This document shows, in pieces, positions 24,198 to 31,843 of a stretch of DNA of 34,911 nt. How positions within the stretch are numbered: position 1 is the stretch's first letter; every line of letters begins with the position of its first letter. The notes below the pieces were generated by a model, which saw only the letters and a list, made by a program, of their open reading frames with translations, was not told where the DNA came from and searched no databases. The stretch comes from Bacteroidales bacterium. GTDB lineage: Bacteria > Bacteroidota > Bacteroidia > Bacteroidales > P3. The position numbers and the translations under genes were made by a program. Where the stretch lies: the NCBI GenBank assembly GCA_017509045.1, contig JAFWQP010000103.1, positions 1 through 34,911 of the forward strand. The letters run 5' to 3'.

Positions 24198-25193
24198 ATG
24201 GAGAACGTTAATGACAAGATAATTATCTACCAGACTGCCGACGGGGCGATCAACCTGGAAGTGAAAATGGATAAAGATACTGTCTGGCTAACACAGGCTC
24301 AGATGGTTGAGCTGTTTCAAACCACAAAACAAAATGTTAGCTTACATGTAAATAATGTTTACAAGGAATGTGAGCTTGAGGAAAAATCAACTGTCAAGGA
24401 ATACTTGACAGTTCAAAATGAAGGTAAACGTAGCGTTAGACGCATGGTCAAATACTATAACCTTGATGTGATTATTTCTGTGGGCTACCGTGTGAAAAGC
24501 CAAAGAGGCACACTGTTCCGCATTTGGGCCAACCGTGTGTTGAAGGATTATCTTGTCAAGGGTTATGCCGTCAACGAGCGGATACACAAAGAGCAGATTG
24601 GCGAATTGCGGCAGCTGGTGGGGATGCTTGGCCGTACGATACAGAACCAGCCGTTGCTTTCGAACGATGAGACTAACGCGCTCTTCAACGTGGTGACGGA
24701 CTACACATACGCACTCGACACTCTCGACAGCTACGACTACCAAAGGCTAACCATCAACGATACTACCGCTGAGGGTTGTTTTCAAGCGACCTACGACAAC
24801 GCCATGCAGGCAATCCTCTCGCTGAAAGAACGGTTTGGCGAGAGTGCCCTGTTCGGTAACGAGAAGGATGACTCGTTCAAGAGCTCCATCGGGCAGATAT
24901 ATCAGACGTTCGACGGGATAGAACTTTATCCAAGCACCGAGGAGAAGGCCGCCATGTTACTCTACCTTGTCACCAAGAACCACTCTTTTAGCGACGGCAA
25001 CAAACGCATTGCAGCAACCCTGTTCCTGTGGTTTCTAAACAACAACCGTATCCTCTACCGTGAGGATGGGAGCAAACGCATTGCCGACAACACCCTTGTG
25101 GCGCTCACGCTGATGATTGCCGAGAGCCGTCCCGAAGAGAAAGATGTGATGGTGAAAGTAGTTGTCAACTTAATCAACAAGAACAACCTATGA
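24198..25193 (+). CDS. RhuM-Fic/Doc fusion protein
   Basis: 331 residues. Residues 1-130 follow the RhuM (virulence_RhuM) pattern: 'DTVWLTQAQMVELFQTTKQNVSLHVNNVYKECEL', 'VKEYLTVQNEGKRSVRRMVKYYNLDVIISVGYRVKSQRGTLFRIWANRVLKDYLVKGYAVNERI'. Residues 155-325 are a Fic/Doc domain with the active-site motif HSFSDGNKRIAATLF (H262 to R270), the Doc-like version of HPFxxGNGR. Fic enzymes transfer AMP or phosphate to proteins such as EF-Tu. The RhuM half is AT-rich, the Fic half clearly GC-richer. Its stop overlaps the WYL gene by 4 bases, so the pair is co-translated. No separate antitoxin is visible. Confidence 0.85.
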   Translation: MENVNDKIIIYQTADGAINLEVKMDKDTVWLTQAQMVELFQTTKQNVSLHVNNVYKECELEEKSTVKEYLTVQNEGKRSVRRMVKYYNLDVIISVGYRVKSQRGTLFRIWANRVLKDYLVKGYAVNERIHKEQIGELRQLVGMLGRTIQNQPLLSNDETNALFNVVTDYTYALDTLDSYDYQRLTINDTTAEGCFQATYDNAMQAILSLKERFGESALFGNEKDDSFKSSIGQIYQTFDGIELYPSTEEKAAMLLYLVTKNHSFSDGNKRIAATLFLWFLNNNRILYREDGSKRIADNTLVALTLMIAESRPEEKDVMVKVVVNLINKNNL

Positions 25194-26101
25194 CACCCTT
25201 GAAGAAATATATCTGGCTTGTCGACACCGTGATGAAGGCGGGCAATGTGGGGTTGACGCTCCAGCAAATTGCCGATGCCTATTATTTCAATGACGATATT
25301 AATGGTGGTCGCCTTTATTCTGACCGCACGTTCCACCGTCACCGCGAGGAGATAAAGGATATTTTCGGAATAGAGATTGAATGTTACGTGTCGGGAGGTG
25401 TGTACCGTTATCGTATAGCCGACAGCGGCAAGAACGGCTATTTCCGTCAGTGGATGCTCAACGCCATTGCCGTGAACCGGATTGTGATGGACAGCCAAGA
25501 GTTGGCACAATATATCGCCATAGAAGAGAGTCACACCGACCCACTGCCCGCCATACTTCAGGCTATGAAGGAGATGCAGATGATGAAGTTCGACTATGGC
25601 GCCTACTGGCGAGACAATGTGACGCACTACACCAACTTCCGACCCCATGCGTTGAAGATGTTTGAACGTCGCTGGTACGTAGTCGGCAAGTACACCGAGG
25701 ATATGCCGCATCATATCTTTGCGCTGGATAGGATTAGTAACATTGAAATCCAAGAGGAGACATACACGAGAGACCCCGATTTCGATGTGGAGGAGATGTT
25801 TAAGGACAGCTATGGCATCATTCTTGGGGATGACGTGAACGTCGAAAGTGTCTGGATAAAAGTGGATGCTTTTCAGGCCAACTATCTGCGGTCGCTCCCG
25901 CTGCATCACTCCCAACTGGAGTTGAGACGGAATGAGGAATACTCGGTCTTCTCGGTTCGAGTGCGTCCAACTTTTGACTTTAAACAGAAGATACTCTCAT
26001 TGGGCAGCAGGGTGGAGGTGCTAAAGCCTGAATCTTTACGGGTAGAGATGAAAGAAGAGGTAAAGGCAATGTTGGACAAGTATGGGAATGATGAAGAATG
26101 A
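25190..26101 (+). CDS. WYL-domain transcriptional regulator
   Basis: 303 residues. The N-terminus looks like a winged helix ('TLQQIADAYYFNDDINGGRLYSDRTFHRHREEIKDIFGIEI'), then the WYL core ('NFRPHALKMFERRWYVVGKYTEDMPHHIFALDRISNIEIQEETY') and a WCX-like C-terminal region ('SVRVRPTFDFKQKILSLGSRVEVLKPESLRVEMKEEVKAML'). WYL proteins sense nucleotides or single-stranded DNA and often control phage-defence and DNA-damage genes. Here it is coupled to the RhuM-Fic gene and may control that unit. It ends 10 bases from the convergent ATPase gene. Confidence 0.85.
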   Translation: MTPLKKYIWLVDTVMKAGNVGLTLQQIADAYYFNDDINGGRLYSDRTFHRHREEIKDIFGIEIECYVSGGVYRYRIADSGKNGYFRQWMLNAIAVNRIVMDSQELAQYIAIEESHTDPLPAILQAMKEMQMMKFDYGAYWRDNVTHYTNFRPHALKMFERRWYVVGKYTEDMPHHIFALDRISNIEIQEETYTRDPDFDVEEMFKDSYGIILGDDVNVESVWIKVDAFQANYLRSLPLHHSQLELRRNEEYSVFSVRVRPTFDFKQKILSLGSRVEVLKPESLRVEMKEEVKAMLDKYGNDEE

Positions 26102-26111
26102 GTCTGTTTGT

Positions 26112-27239
26112 TTATAGGTACTCCAAATAGTTGTCGGGGGATATAACGACTGTTTCTTTGACATTGTAGGCTTCGATGAAGCTTTTGGAGAAGAGGACTT
26201 TCTTGGAGGGATTCCACTTCATTTCAAAAGCAGTCATGGCTCCGTCGCTTTCTTCGATAAGGTCAATTTCCTGTTGTAGCGTAGTGCGCCAAAAAAAGCT
26301 GTTGCAGTAATGACCGCTGTAGTGGTTGCTTTTCATTCGCTCGGCAATGAAGAAGTTTTCCCATAGTGCACCCATGTCGTTGCGAAGAGCTACTGGAGCG
26401 AACTGCTGAATGACGGCATTGCGTACTCCATTGTCGTAGAAGTATATCTTCTTGGCTCGTTTCAACTCTGTACGGAGGTTGCGGCTCAAACCGCCAAGAC
26501 GGAAAATGACGTAGCATTTCTCCAGTAAATCGAGGTATTTATCGATGGTCTTGCTGTCGGTTTGTAGGGTACGAGCAAGCTCGTTAGTCGACACTTCGCT
26601 TCCCACTTGGAAGGCAAGGGCTTGCAATAGTTTGTCGAGTAGCTGTGGCTTACGGAGGCTGTCGAGCGAGAGCACATCCTTATATAGATAGCTCTGCGTG
26701 AGTTCGGTAAGATACCGGCGGGCTTCCTCGGGGTGCATGATGATGTCGGGATAACTGCCATAAACAAGGCGGTTCTCCAATGTGCGTTTTTCCTCAAGAA
26801 GACCATACGTGTCGATGATTTCGCCACTGCTGATAGGAAACATTTGATACTCGAACTTGCGACCTGTGAGTGGCTCGTTCAGTTGATTGCGAAGTTCGAA
26901 CGCCGAAGAACCTGTGGCTACAACTTGCACATCCTTGATGTTATCGACAATCAATTTGAGTGTCAGTCCGATGTTGTTCACTTTCTGAGCCTCGTCGATT
27001 ACGACCAACTCATTGTTGCCAATGATGGTTCGGAGTTTTGCCACGTTGGTGTCGGTAAGCATGGTTTGCACTTCGGGTTCATCACAGTTAAGAGAGAGAA
27101 TCCGCTTGTCGCTTTGACGCACTAATTCACCAAGCAGGGTGGTTTTTCCGACCTGCCGAGAGCCGACAAGGATGATCGCTTTACCTCTAAAAAGTTGTTC
27201 TTTAATTACTTTACTTAATTTTCGCTCAATCATATTCAT
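26112..27239 (-). CDS. AAA_14/DUF4143-type ATPase
   Basis: 375 residues from the ATG at 27239 (a second ATG at 27233 gives MIERKLSK). A more distant in-frame start lies upstream of the promoter and is rejected. Walker A is GSRQVGKTT (26-34), Walker B VVIDEAQ (79-85), sensor-like VVATGSSAFELR. Then come 'LTGRKFEYQMFPISSGEI', 'YGSYPDII', and the DUF4143 half with 'KIYFYDNGVRNA', 'GALWENFFIAE' and 'FWRTTLQQEIDLIEESDGAMTAFEMKW', a degraded nuclease-like fold. These stand-alone ATPases are widespread in Bacteroidetes and their function is not established. The promoter is overlaid by two dyads. Confidence 0.85.
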   Translation of the reverse strand: MNMIERKLSKVIKEQLFRGKAIILVGSRQVGKTTLLGELVRQSDKRILSLNCDEPEVQTMLTDTNVAKLRTIIGNNELVVIDEAQKVNNIGLTLKLIVDNIKDVQVVATGSSAFELRNQLNEPLTGRKFEYQMFPISSGEIIDTYGLLEEKRTLENRLVYGSYPDIIMHPEEARRYLTELTQSYLYKDVLSLDSLRKPQLLDKLLQALAFQVGSEVSTNELARTLQTDSKTIDKYLDLLEKCYVIFRLGGLSRNLRTELKRAKKIYFYDNGVRNAVIQQFAPVALRNDMGALWENFFIAERMKSNHYSGHYCNSFFWRTTLQQEIDLIEESDGAMTAFEMKWNPSKKVLFSKSFIEAYNVKETVVISPDNYLEYL

Positions 27240-27252
27240 TTCTTTGACGATG

Positions 27253-27315
27253 CAAAGATATAAAAAATTTGGAATGTAATCCAAAAAAAATATATAATTT
27301 TTGGATTATAATCCA
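27253..27315 (-). promoter_or_regulatory. Promoter and double operator of the DUF4143-type gene
   Basis: On the minus strand the -7 box TATCTTTG occupies 27260-27253, with TTTG 21 bases upstream inside the first dyad. Dyad 1 (27268-27285) has arms TTTGGA/TCCAAA; dyad 2 (27302-27315) is the perfect palindrome TGGATTATAATCCA. Their centres are 32 bases apart, about three helical turns. Transcription would start near 27246, giving a leader of only a few bases. Confidence 0.75.
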
Positions 27316-27356
27316 GAAAATCGACCTTTTTTGTTAAAAAGTGAGGGGTGGCGAGG

Positions 27357-29156
27357 CTATTCTTCCGAACTTTGGGAGATGAAGCGGCGGTAGGCGGAGA
27401 AGGTGTTGGCGCGGGAGAGGAAGCCGAGATAGGCACCGTTGTCGTCGACCACGATAAGGTTGTAGCGGTTGCTAAGTTGGAATTTGTTGACCACGTCGGA
27501 GAGGGAGTCGCTGGAGTGGACGATGTCCTTGTCGTCGAAGGTCATCATCAGTTCACGGACGGTAAGGGTGTCGTAGAGCTGGGTCTCGAAGATGGTTTGG
27601 CGTATATCGTCCATAACAATCAGCCCGAGGAATTTACCGTTGGCATCCACGACGGGGAAGAGGTTGCGCTTGGAGCGTTTGATAGCCTCGACGATGTCGC
27701 GCAGGGTGCCGTTTTCTGGCACAGTGGCGAAGTTGGTTTCGATAAGTTTGTGCAGGTCCATGAGGTGCCAGGCGGAGGCATCCTTGTTGTGCGTCATAAG
27801 GTCGCCTTGAACTGCCAGTTTGCGGGCATAGATGGAGTGGTTTTCAAATGGTTGTACGCAGATATAGGTAACGGTGGCGGTGATAAGGAGGGGTATCATT
27901 AAGGCGTAGCCGCCCGTAATTTCGGCAATGAGAAAAACACCCATAAAGGGCGCATGCATCACCCCTGTCATCACCCCAGCCATACCCACAAGGGCGAAGT
28001 TGGCGGTGGACTGTGGCGGAAGCCCCAATTGGTTGCCCAGCGCGGCGATGAAGTAGCCGCTAAGGCCGCCCATCACCAATGAGGGACCGAAGGTACCACC
28101 CACGCCGCCACTGCCGATGGTGGTGGCTGTGGCGATAGGTTTGAGGAGTATAAGAACAAACAGGATGGCGAGAGCCGCCCACGGGTTGTCGCGGAGGGTG
28201 TAGAATACGCTGTTGGCAAAGAGGGGGTCGTGGTCGCTGCCGTTGAGCAGTTCGGTAAGTGCCCAATAGCCTTCGCCGTAGAGGGGCGGGAAAAGGAATA
28301 TCATAACACCCAGCACCAATCCGCCCACAAGCCATTTGCGTACCCAGGTCTTACGACCGGCGAACCACGACTCGACTTTGTCGGTGCAACGGAGGAAATA
28401 GACCGAACTAAAGGCACAAAACACGCCCAGCACCATAAGGAAAGGGATTTGCCGCAGGGAGAAGTCCTCGGTGACGCGGAAAGCGAACTGCACGTCCTGT
28501 CCCATAAGGAAATAGGCAACAGTAGAGGCGGTAAGGGCAGAGATGAGCAAGGGGACGGCTGTGGTCATAGTCATGTCGAACATAAGCACCTCGAGGGTGA
28601 ACAACACGCCTGCCAACGGAGCTTTGAAGATACCGGCAATAGCACCTGCGGCACCGCAGCCCAAAAGCAGTTTGACCCCACGAGGGCTAACATGGAAGAA
28701 ACGACCCACGTTGGAGCCTATGGCACTGCCTGTGGAGGCGATAGGCGCCTCAAGACCGACGCTGCCGCCAAAGGCTACGGTGAGGGTGGAGGCAACGAGC
28801 GAGGTGTACATATTGCGTGGAGGCAGCTTGCCCTTGTGTCGCGAGATGGAGAGGAGCACACTAGGGATGCCGTGACCAATGTCGCCCTTGACGATATAGC
28901 GAACAAAGAGGATAGTGAGCAGTATGCCGACGAATGGGGTGACGAAAATAAGTACGTTGCCCCCGTTCGCGACGGCGTAGGTGTTGCCAAAGGCCATCAC
29001 CATTTGGCCAGAAAGGTGGACGACAGTCTTGAGCAATACTGCCGCCAGACCGCTGAATATGCCCACGATAACGCTTAGCAATAGGAGATAGGATTGCTCG
29101 GTGATGTGCCGCAATCGCCAAATATGCAGTTTTTTATAGATGTTTGCGAAAGTCAT
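27357..29156 (-). CDS. CLC-type chloride channel/transporter with CBS pair
   Basis: 599 residues from the ATG at 29156, which lies just after a promoter; a longer in-frame start upstream of that promoter is rejected. The membrane part has the CLC signatures GHGIPSV (94-100), FGGSVGLEAPIASTGSAIGS with the gating-type Glu136, and GSGGVGGTFGPSLVMGG. Many hydrophobic helices are evident. The C-terminal 150 residues contain two CBS motifs ('ATVPENGTLRDIVEAIKRSKRNLFPVVDANGKFLGLIVMDDIR' and 'DSLSDVVNKFQLSNRYNLIVVDDNGAYLGFLSRANTF'), probably binding adenine nucleotides. Whether it is a channel or a proton exchanger cannot be decided with confidence. Confidence 0.93.
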   Translation of the reverse strand: MTFANIYKKLHIWRLRHITEQSYLLLLSVIVGIFSGLAAVLLKTVVHLSGQMVMAFGNTYAVANGGNVLIFVTPFVGILLTILFVRYIVKGDIGHGIPSVLLSISRHKGKLPPRNMYTSLVASTLTVAFGGSVGLEAPIASTGSAIGSNVGRFFHVSPRGVKLLLGCGAAGAIAGIFKAPLAGVLFTLEVLMFDMTMTTAVPLLISALTASTVAYFLMGQDVQFAFRVTEDFSLRQIPFLMVLGVFCAFSSVYFLRCTDKVESWFAGRKTWVRKWLVGGLVLGVMIFLFPPLYGEGYWALTELLNGSDHDPLFANSVFYTLRDNPWAALAILFVLILLKPIATATTIGSGGVGGTFGPSLVMGGLSGYFIAALGNQLGLPPQSTANFALVGMAGVMTGVMHAPFMGVFLIAEITGGYALMIPLLITATVTYICVQPFENHSIYARKLAVQGDLMTHNKDASAWHLMDLHKLIETNFATVPENGTLRDIVEAIKRSKRNLFPVVDANGKFLGLIVMDDIRQTIFETQLYDTLTVRELMMTFDDKDIVHSSDSLSDVVNKFQLSNRYNLIVVDDNGAYLGFLSRANTFSAYRRFISQSSEE

Positions 29157-29175
29157 GTCGCGAAAAATAAACGGG

Positions 29176-29183
29176 CAAAGATA
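29176..29183 (-). promoter_or_regulatory. -7 box for the CLC gene
   Basis: On the minus strand TATCTTTG followed by C. Transcription would start near 29169, 13 bases before the ATG at 29156, which fixes the start of the protein. Confidence 0.65.
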
Positions 29184-29227
29184 CGATTTTTTTTTTGTTT
29201 GCGTTATTTTTAAAAACAAAAAAAGTA

Positions 29228-30310
29228 ATGGACTACAATCAAAATAGAAACCTATTCTTAGCATACCGGCATAACCCATTAACGAAAGTGAAATCACTAC
29301 GTCGTAAAAATCTCAATTCTCAAGTCTCAATTCTCAATTTATTGTTAAGTGTGTTGCTGCTGTCGTCGTGTGTGTCGATGCGCGAATATGAGGCGTTGCA
29401 GTCGCACTATACACAAGCATCGAAAAGCCTTACCTTAGCCAAACAGGAGCTACAGGAGCTGCGCGAGGAAAACGCCGAATTGGTGCGACAGGGGCAGGCG
29501 ATGACTATGTCGCTCAGCGACATGACTGCGGCACGACAGGAGTGCGAGGCGACAGTAACCTCCATCAATCGAGCCTATGCAGCGCTGCAGTTGCGCTATG
29601 ACACCACGATGGAGAACTTTTTGCAACAACTAACTGGCAAGAATCGCGACCTGTCGAAAGTGAATAACATGCTTGAGCAACGCACACGCGAATTGAATGA
29701 GAAGGAACAGGCTGTGAAAGCAAAGGAGCAGGCGATGATGGCACAACAACGCGAACTGGAGGAGCAGCTGTCGTCGATGGCACAGAGCGAGTTGGCAATG
29801 AACGAAGAACTCGAAGCCAAGCAACGTGAGCTGGAGAACCTGCGCGCCTCGGTGCAGAAGGCTTTGGTAGGCTTTGCCGACAAGGGGTTGGACGTGAAGG
29901 TAAAGGACGGCAAGGTGTATGTCTCTATGGCTGACAAACTGCTATTTGCCTCAGGCAGTTGGGAAGTGTCGGCACAAGGGATACAGGCGTTGAAAAGCCT
30001 TGCTAAGGTTTTAGAAGAGAACCCCGACCTGAATGTGGTGGTGGAAGGCCACACCGACAACGATGCCTATCACGGCAGCACGGCGGTAAAGGATAATTGG
30101 GACCTCAGCGTGATGCGTGCCACCGCCATCGTGAAGTTGTTGCTGAAACAAGGACCCAAGATTAATCCCGCCCGTGTGGAGGCAGCAGGGCATGCCGAAT
30201 ATGCCCCTAAGGTGAAGAACAACAGTGCCGCCAACAAAGCCATCAACCGCCGCACCGAGATTATCCTCGCCCCAAGACTGAAGGAGATAATCAACCTGCT
30301 TGGGCAGTAG
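29228..30310 (+). CDS. OmpA-family lipoprotein with coiled coil
   Basis: About 360 residues. A lipobox (LLSVLLLSSC, Cys48) follows an unusually long basic N-region if the ATG at 29228 is used; a TTG or GTG further in cannot be excluded. Residues about 55-225 are a heptad-rich coiled coil full of Gln, Glu and Ala. The C-terminal OmpA-like domain shows 'LLFASGSWEVSAQGIQALKSLAKVL', 'VVVEGHTDNDAYH', 'NWDLSVMRATAIVKLLL' and 'AINRRTEIIL', the peptidoglycan-binding pattern. It probably anchors the outer membrane to the wall. Transcribed divergently from the CLC gene; a terminator follows. Confidence 0.9.
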   Translation: MDYNQNRNLFLAYRHNPLTKVKSLRRKNLNSQVSILNLLLSVLLLSSCVSMREYEALQSHYTQASKSLTLAKQELQELREENAELVRQGQAMTMSLSDMTAARQECEATVTSINRAYAALQLRYDTTMENFLQQLTGKNRDLSKVNNMLEQRTRELNEKEQAVKAKEQAMMAQQRELEEQLSSMAQSELAMNEELEAKQRELENLRASVQKALVGFADKGLDVKVKDGKVYVSMADKLLFASGSWEVSAQGIQALKSLAKVLEENPDLNVVVEGHTDNDAYHGSTAVKDNWDLSVMRATAIVKLLLKQGPKINPARVEAAGHAEYAPKVKNNSAANKAINRRTEIILAPRLKEIINLLGQ

Positions 30311-30342
30311 CCCCCTCTTCTCCTTTTTGTAATTGTCATCAT

Positions 30343-30380
30343 GTGCCACTTTTTTTCTCAAAAGTGGCACCCTTTTTTTT
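30343..30380 (+). terminator. Rho-independent terminator after the OmpA-type gene
   Basis: Stem GTGCCACTTTT (30343-30353) pairs with AAAAGTGGCAC (30360-30370) around a TTTCTC loop, followed by CC and eight T residues. Confidence 0.92.
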
Positions 30381-30400
30381 GGCTTTTTTGGTATAACTAT

Positions 30401-30517
30401 AATAGATGGCCGACTCGCCGTGCCTTCGCTCTGCCTTCGCTTTGCCTTCGCTCTTAAGGTCGGACACTAGGTGTATCCAAAACGGGAAGAAACACACTGT
30501 AGACACAACCATCTATT
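30401..30517. repeat. Triple 11-mer inside a weak inverted repeat
   Basis: GCCTTCGCTYT is repeated three times without gaps at 30422, 30433 and 30444. Around it AATAGATGG (30401-30409) is matched inverted by CCATCTATT (30509-30517), and CCGAC (30410) by GTCGG (30459). The 117 bases could be a small palindromic element. Nothing coding is visible. Confidence 0.65.
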
Positions 30518-30550
30518 TGTCGAATGAACTTTTTTTTCATCATGCTGTAG

Positions 30551-30558
30551 TATTTTTG
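30551..30558 (+). promoter_or_regulatory. -7 box for the ECF sigma operon
   Basis: TATTTTTG followed by C, 23 bases before the sigma factor ATG. No TTTG stands at the -33 position, only a T run. Confidence 0.55.
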
Positions 30559-30581
30559 CCTTTCGCGCGTTTATATAGCGA

Positions 30582-31076
30582 ATGACGCAAAAAGAATACA
30601 ACAACGGTGTGAGGCTTTGGGCCGACGATGTGTACCGCTTTGCGGTGCGCTGCGGAGGCGATGAGGAGTTGTCGAAGGATGCTGTGCAGGAAGCTTACGC
30701 ATCGTTGTGGGAGAAGAGAGAGCAGGTGGAGGTGGAGAAGGGTAAGTCGTTTCTGTTCACCGTGGTGCACAACTGTCTGATGAGTCATCACCGACACGAA
30801 TTGGTGCATCAACAGAACCTCCCACTGCTGCAACCCGACCGAGTGGTGCCGCCCGATGAGCGTTTCGACCTTCAAGACGCACTGCACAAAGCCCTAGAAC
30901 GTCTGCCGCAGGTGCAACGCGAAGCTGTGGTATTGAAAGATGTGGAAGGCTATAGTTGCAAGGAAATATCCGATATGCTCTCCCTCACAGAAAAGCAGGT
31001 GTCTGTATATCTTTTCCGCGCACGTGTATCATTAAAGAAAACATTAATCGCATTAGGCTATGATAATAACAACTGA
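30582..31076 (+). CDS. ECF-type RNA polymerase sigma factor
   Basis: 164 residues. Region 2 is visible as 'RLWADDVYRFAVRCGGDEELSKDAVQEAYASLWEKREQVEVEKGKSFLFTVVHNCLMSHHR' and region 4 as 'ALERLPQVQREAVVLKDVEGYSCKEISDMLSLTEKQVSVYLFRARVSLKKTL' with its helix-turn-helix. It belongs to the Bacteroidetes group of sigma factors that drive nutrient-uptake or envelope operons. The stop is overlapped by the next gene (17 bases), which encodes the likely anti-sigma factor. Confidence 0.93.
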   Translation: MTQKEYNNGVRLWADDVYRFAVRCGGDEELSKDAVQEAYASLWEKREQVEVEKGKSFLFTVVHNCLMSHHRHELVHQQNLPLLQPDRVVPPDERFDLQDALHKALERLPQVQREAVVLKDVEGYSCKEISDMLSLTEKQVSVYLFRARVSLKKTLIALGYDNNN

Positions 31077-31818
31077 TAATTACGAGGAGTACTTTTACCG
31101 TTATTGCGAGGGTGAGCTGACCGCCGAGGAACGCGCCGCAGTGGAGCGGTTCGCCGCCCAGCACCCCGAGTTGGCGGAGGAGTTGTCGCTCTATGACCCT
31201 GCCCTCATACTGGAGGAGTCTCCCCTGCCCTACCCCGACAATGAGAGCCTCATGCACTACGAGGGCAAAGTTCTGCCCCTGTGGCGATGGGCTGCGGCAG
31301 CCTGTGTGTCAGCGGTACTAATTGGCGGCGTATGGATGATGTGGCCTAACGATAAGCCTACCGAGCAGACGGGCATGATAGCCCAGAACCGTCAGCCAGT
31401 CACGGCACCGAAACCTGTCGAACCAATGGTGCAGCAGCAAGAGGAGGTATCAACCATAGTTGTCAAAACGGCAAAACCAATAACCCAGCCTACCGAACCA
31501 GTATCCCCAATGCCAGATGAGACTGTTGAGTTGTTGCCACAATACGAGCCGCCCACGTTTGACGAGCCGTCATTGCTGGCCGAAGTCGACCCCATGCCCG
31601 CACCACAGCAAGAGGACACCACGGTGATTGAGTATATCGACATCATGCTGATGCCATCCCCGTCGGCACAAATGGAGGTGGTACAGATTGCCTACCAACC
31701 CACGGTCAGAGAACGTTTCCGTGCCTTCCGCAGCCGTGTTAGCAACACCGTCCGCGACTATGCCTATCAATCCTACTCCGAGGCTCGCGGAGAACTGCTT
31801 ACCCGTATTGATTTCTAA
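31060..31818 (+). CDS. Putative anti-sigma factor, single-pass membrane protein
   Basis: 252 residues. The cytoplasmic N-terminus 'YEEYFYRYCEGELTAEERAAVERFAAQHPELAEELSLYD' resembles the zinc-free anti-sigma domains of Bacteroidetes, which count 'l..YlegeLs.eE...ve.fla..PEl..e'. A membrane segment lies at about residues 74-95 (LWRWAAAACVSAVLIGGVWMMW). The periplasmic part is rich in Pro, Gln and Glu with no recognisable fold. It overlaps the sigma factor gene by 17 bases, which supports partnership. Confidence 0.75.
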   Translation: MIITTDNYEEYFYRYCEGELTAEERAAVERFAAQHPELAEELSLYDPALILEESPLPYPDNESLMHYEGKVLPLWRWAAAACVSAVLIGGVWMMWPNDKPTEQTGMIAQNRQPVTAPKPVEPMVQQQEEVSTIVVKTAKPITQPTEPVSPMPDETVELLPQYEPPTFDEPSLLAEVDPMPAPQQEDTTVIEYIDIMLMPSPSAQMEVVQIAYQPTVRERFRAFRSRVSNTVRDYAYQSYSEARGELLTRIDF

Positions 31819-31843
31819 AGTATAACAATAAATAACGATAAAC

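Noticed and set aside
28230..29078. Plus-strand open frame of 282 codons opposite the CLC gene
   Set aside because: Low-complexity Gly/His/Glu-rich translation and no promoter; the minus-strand CLC signatures are unambiguous.
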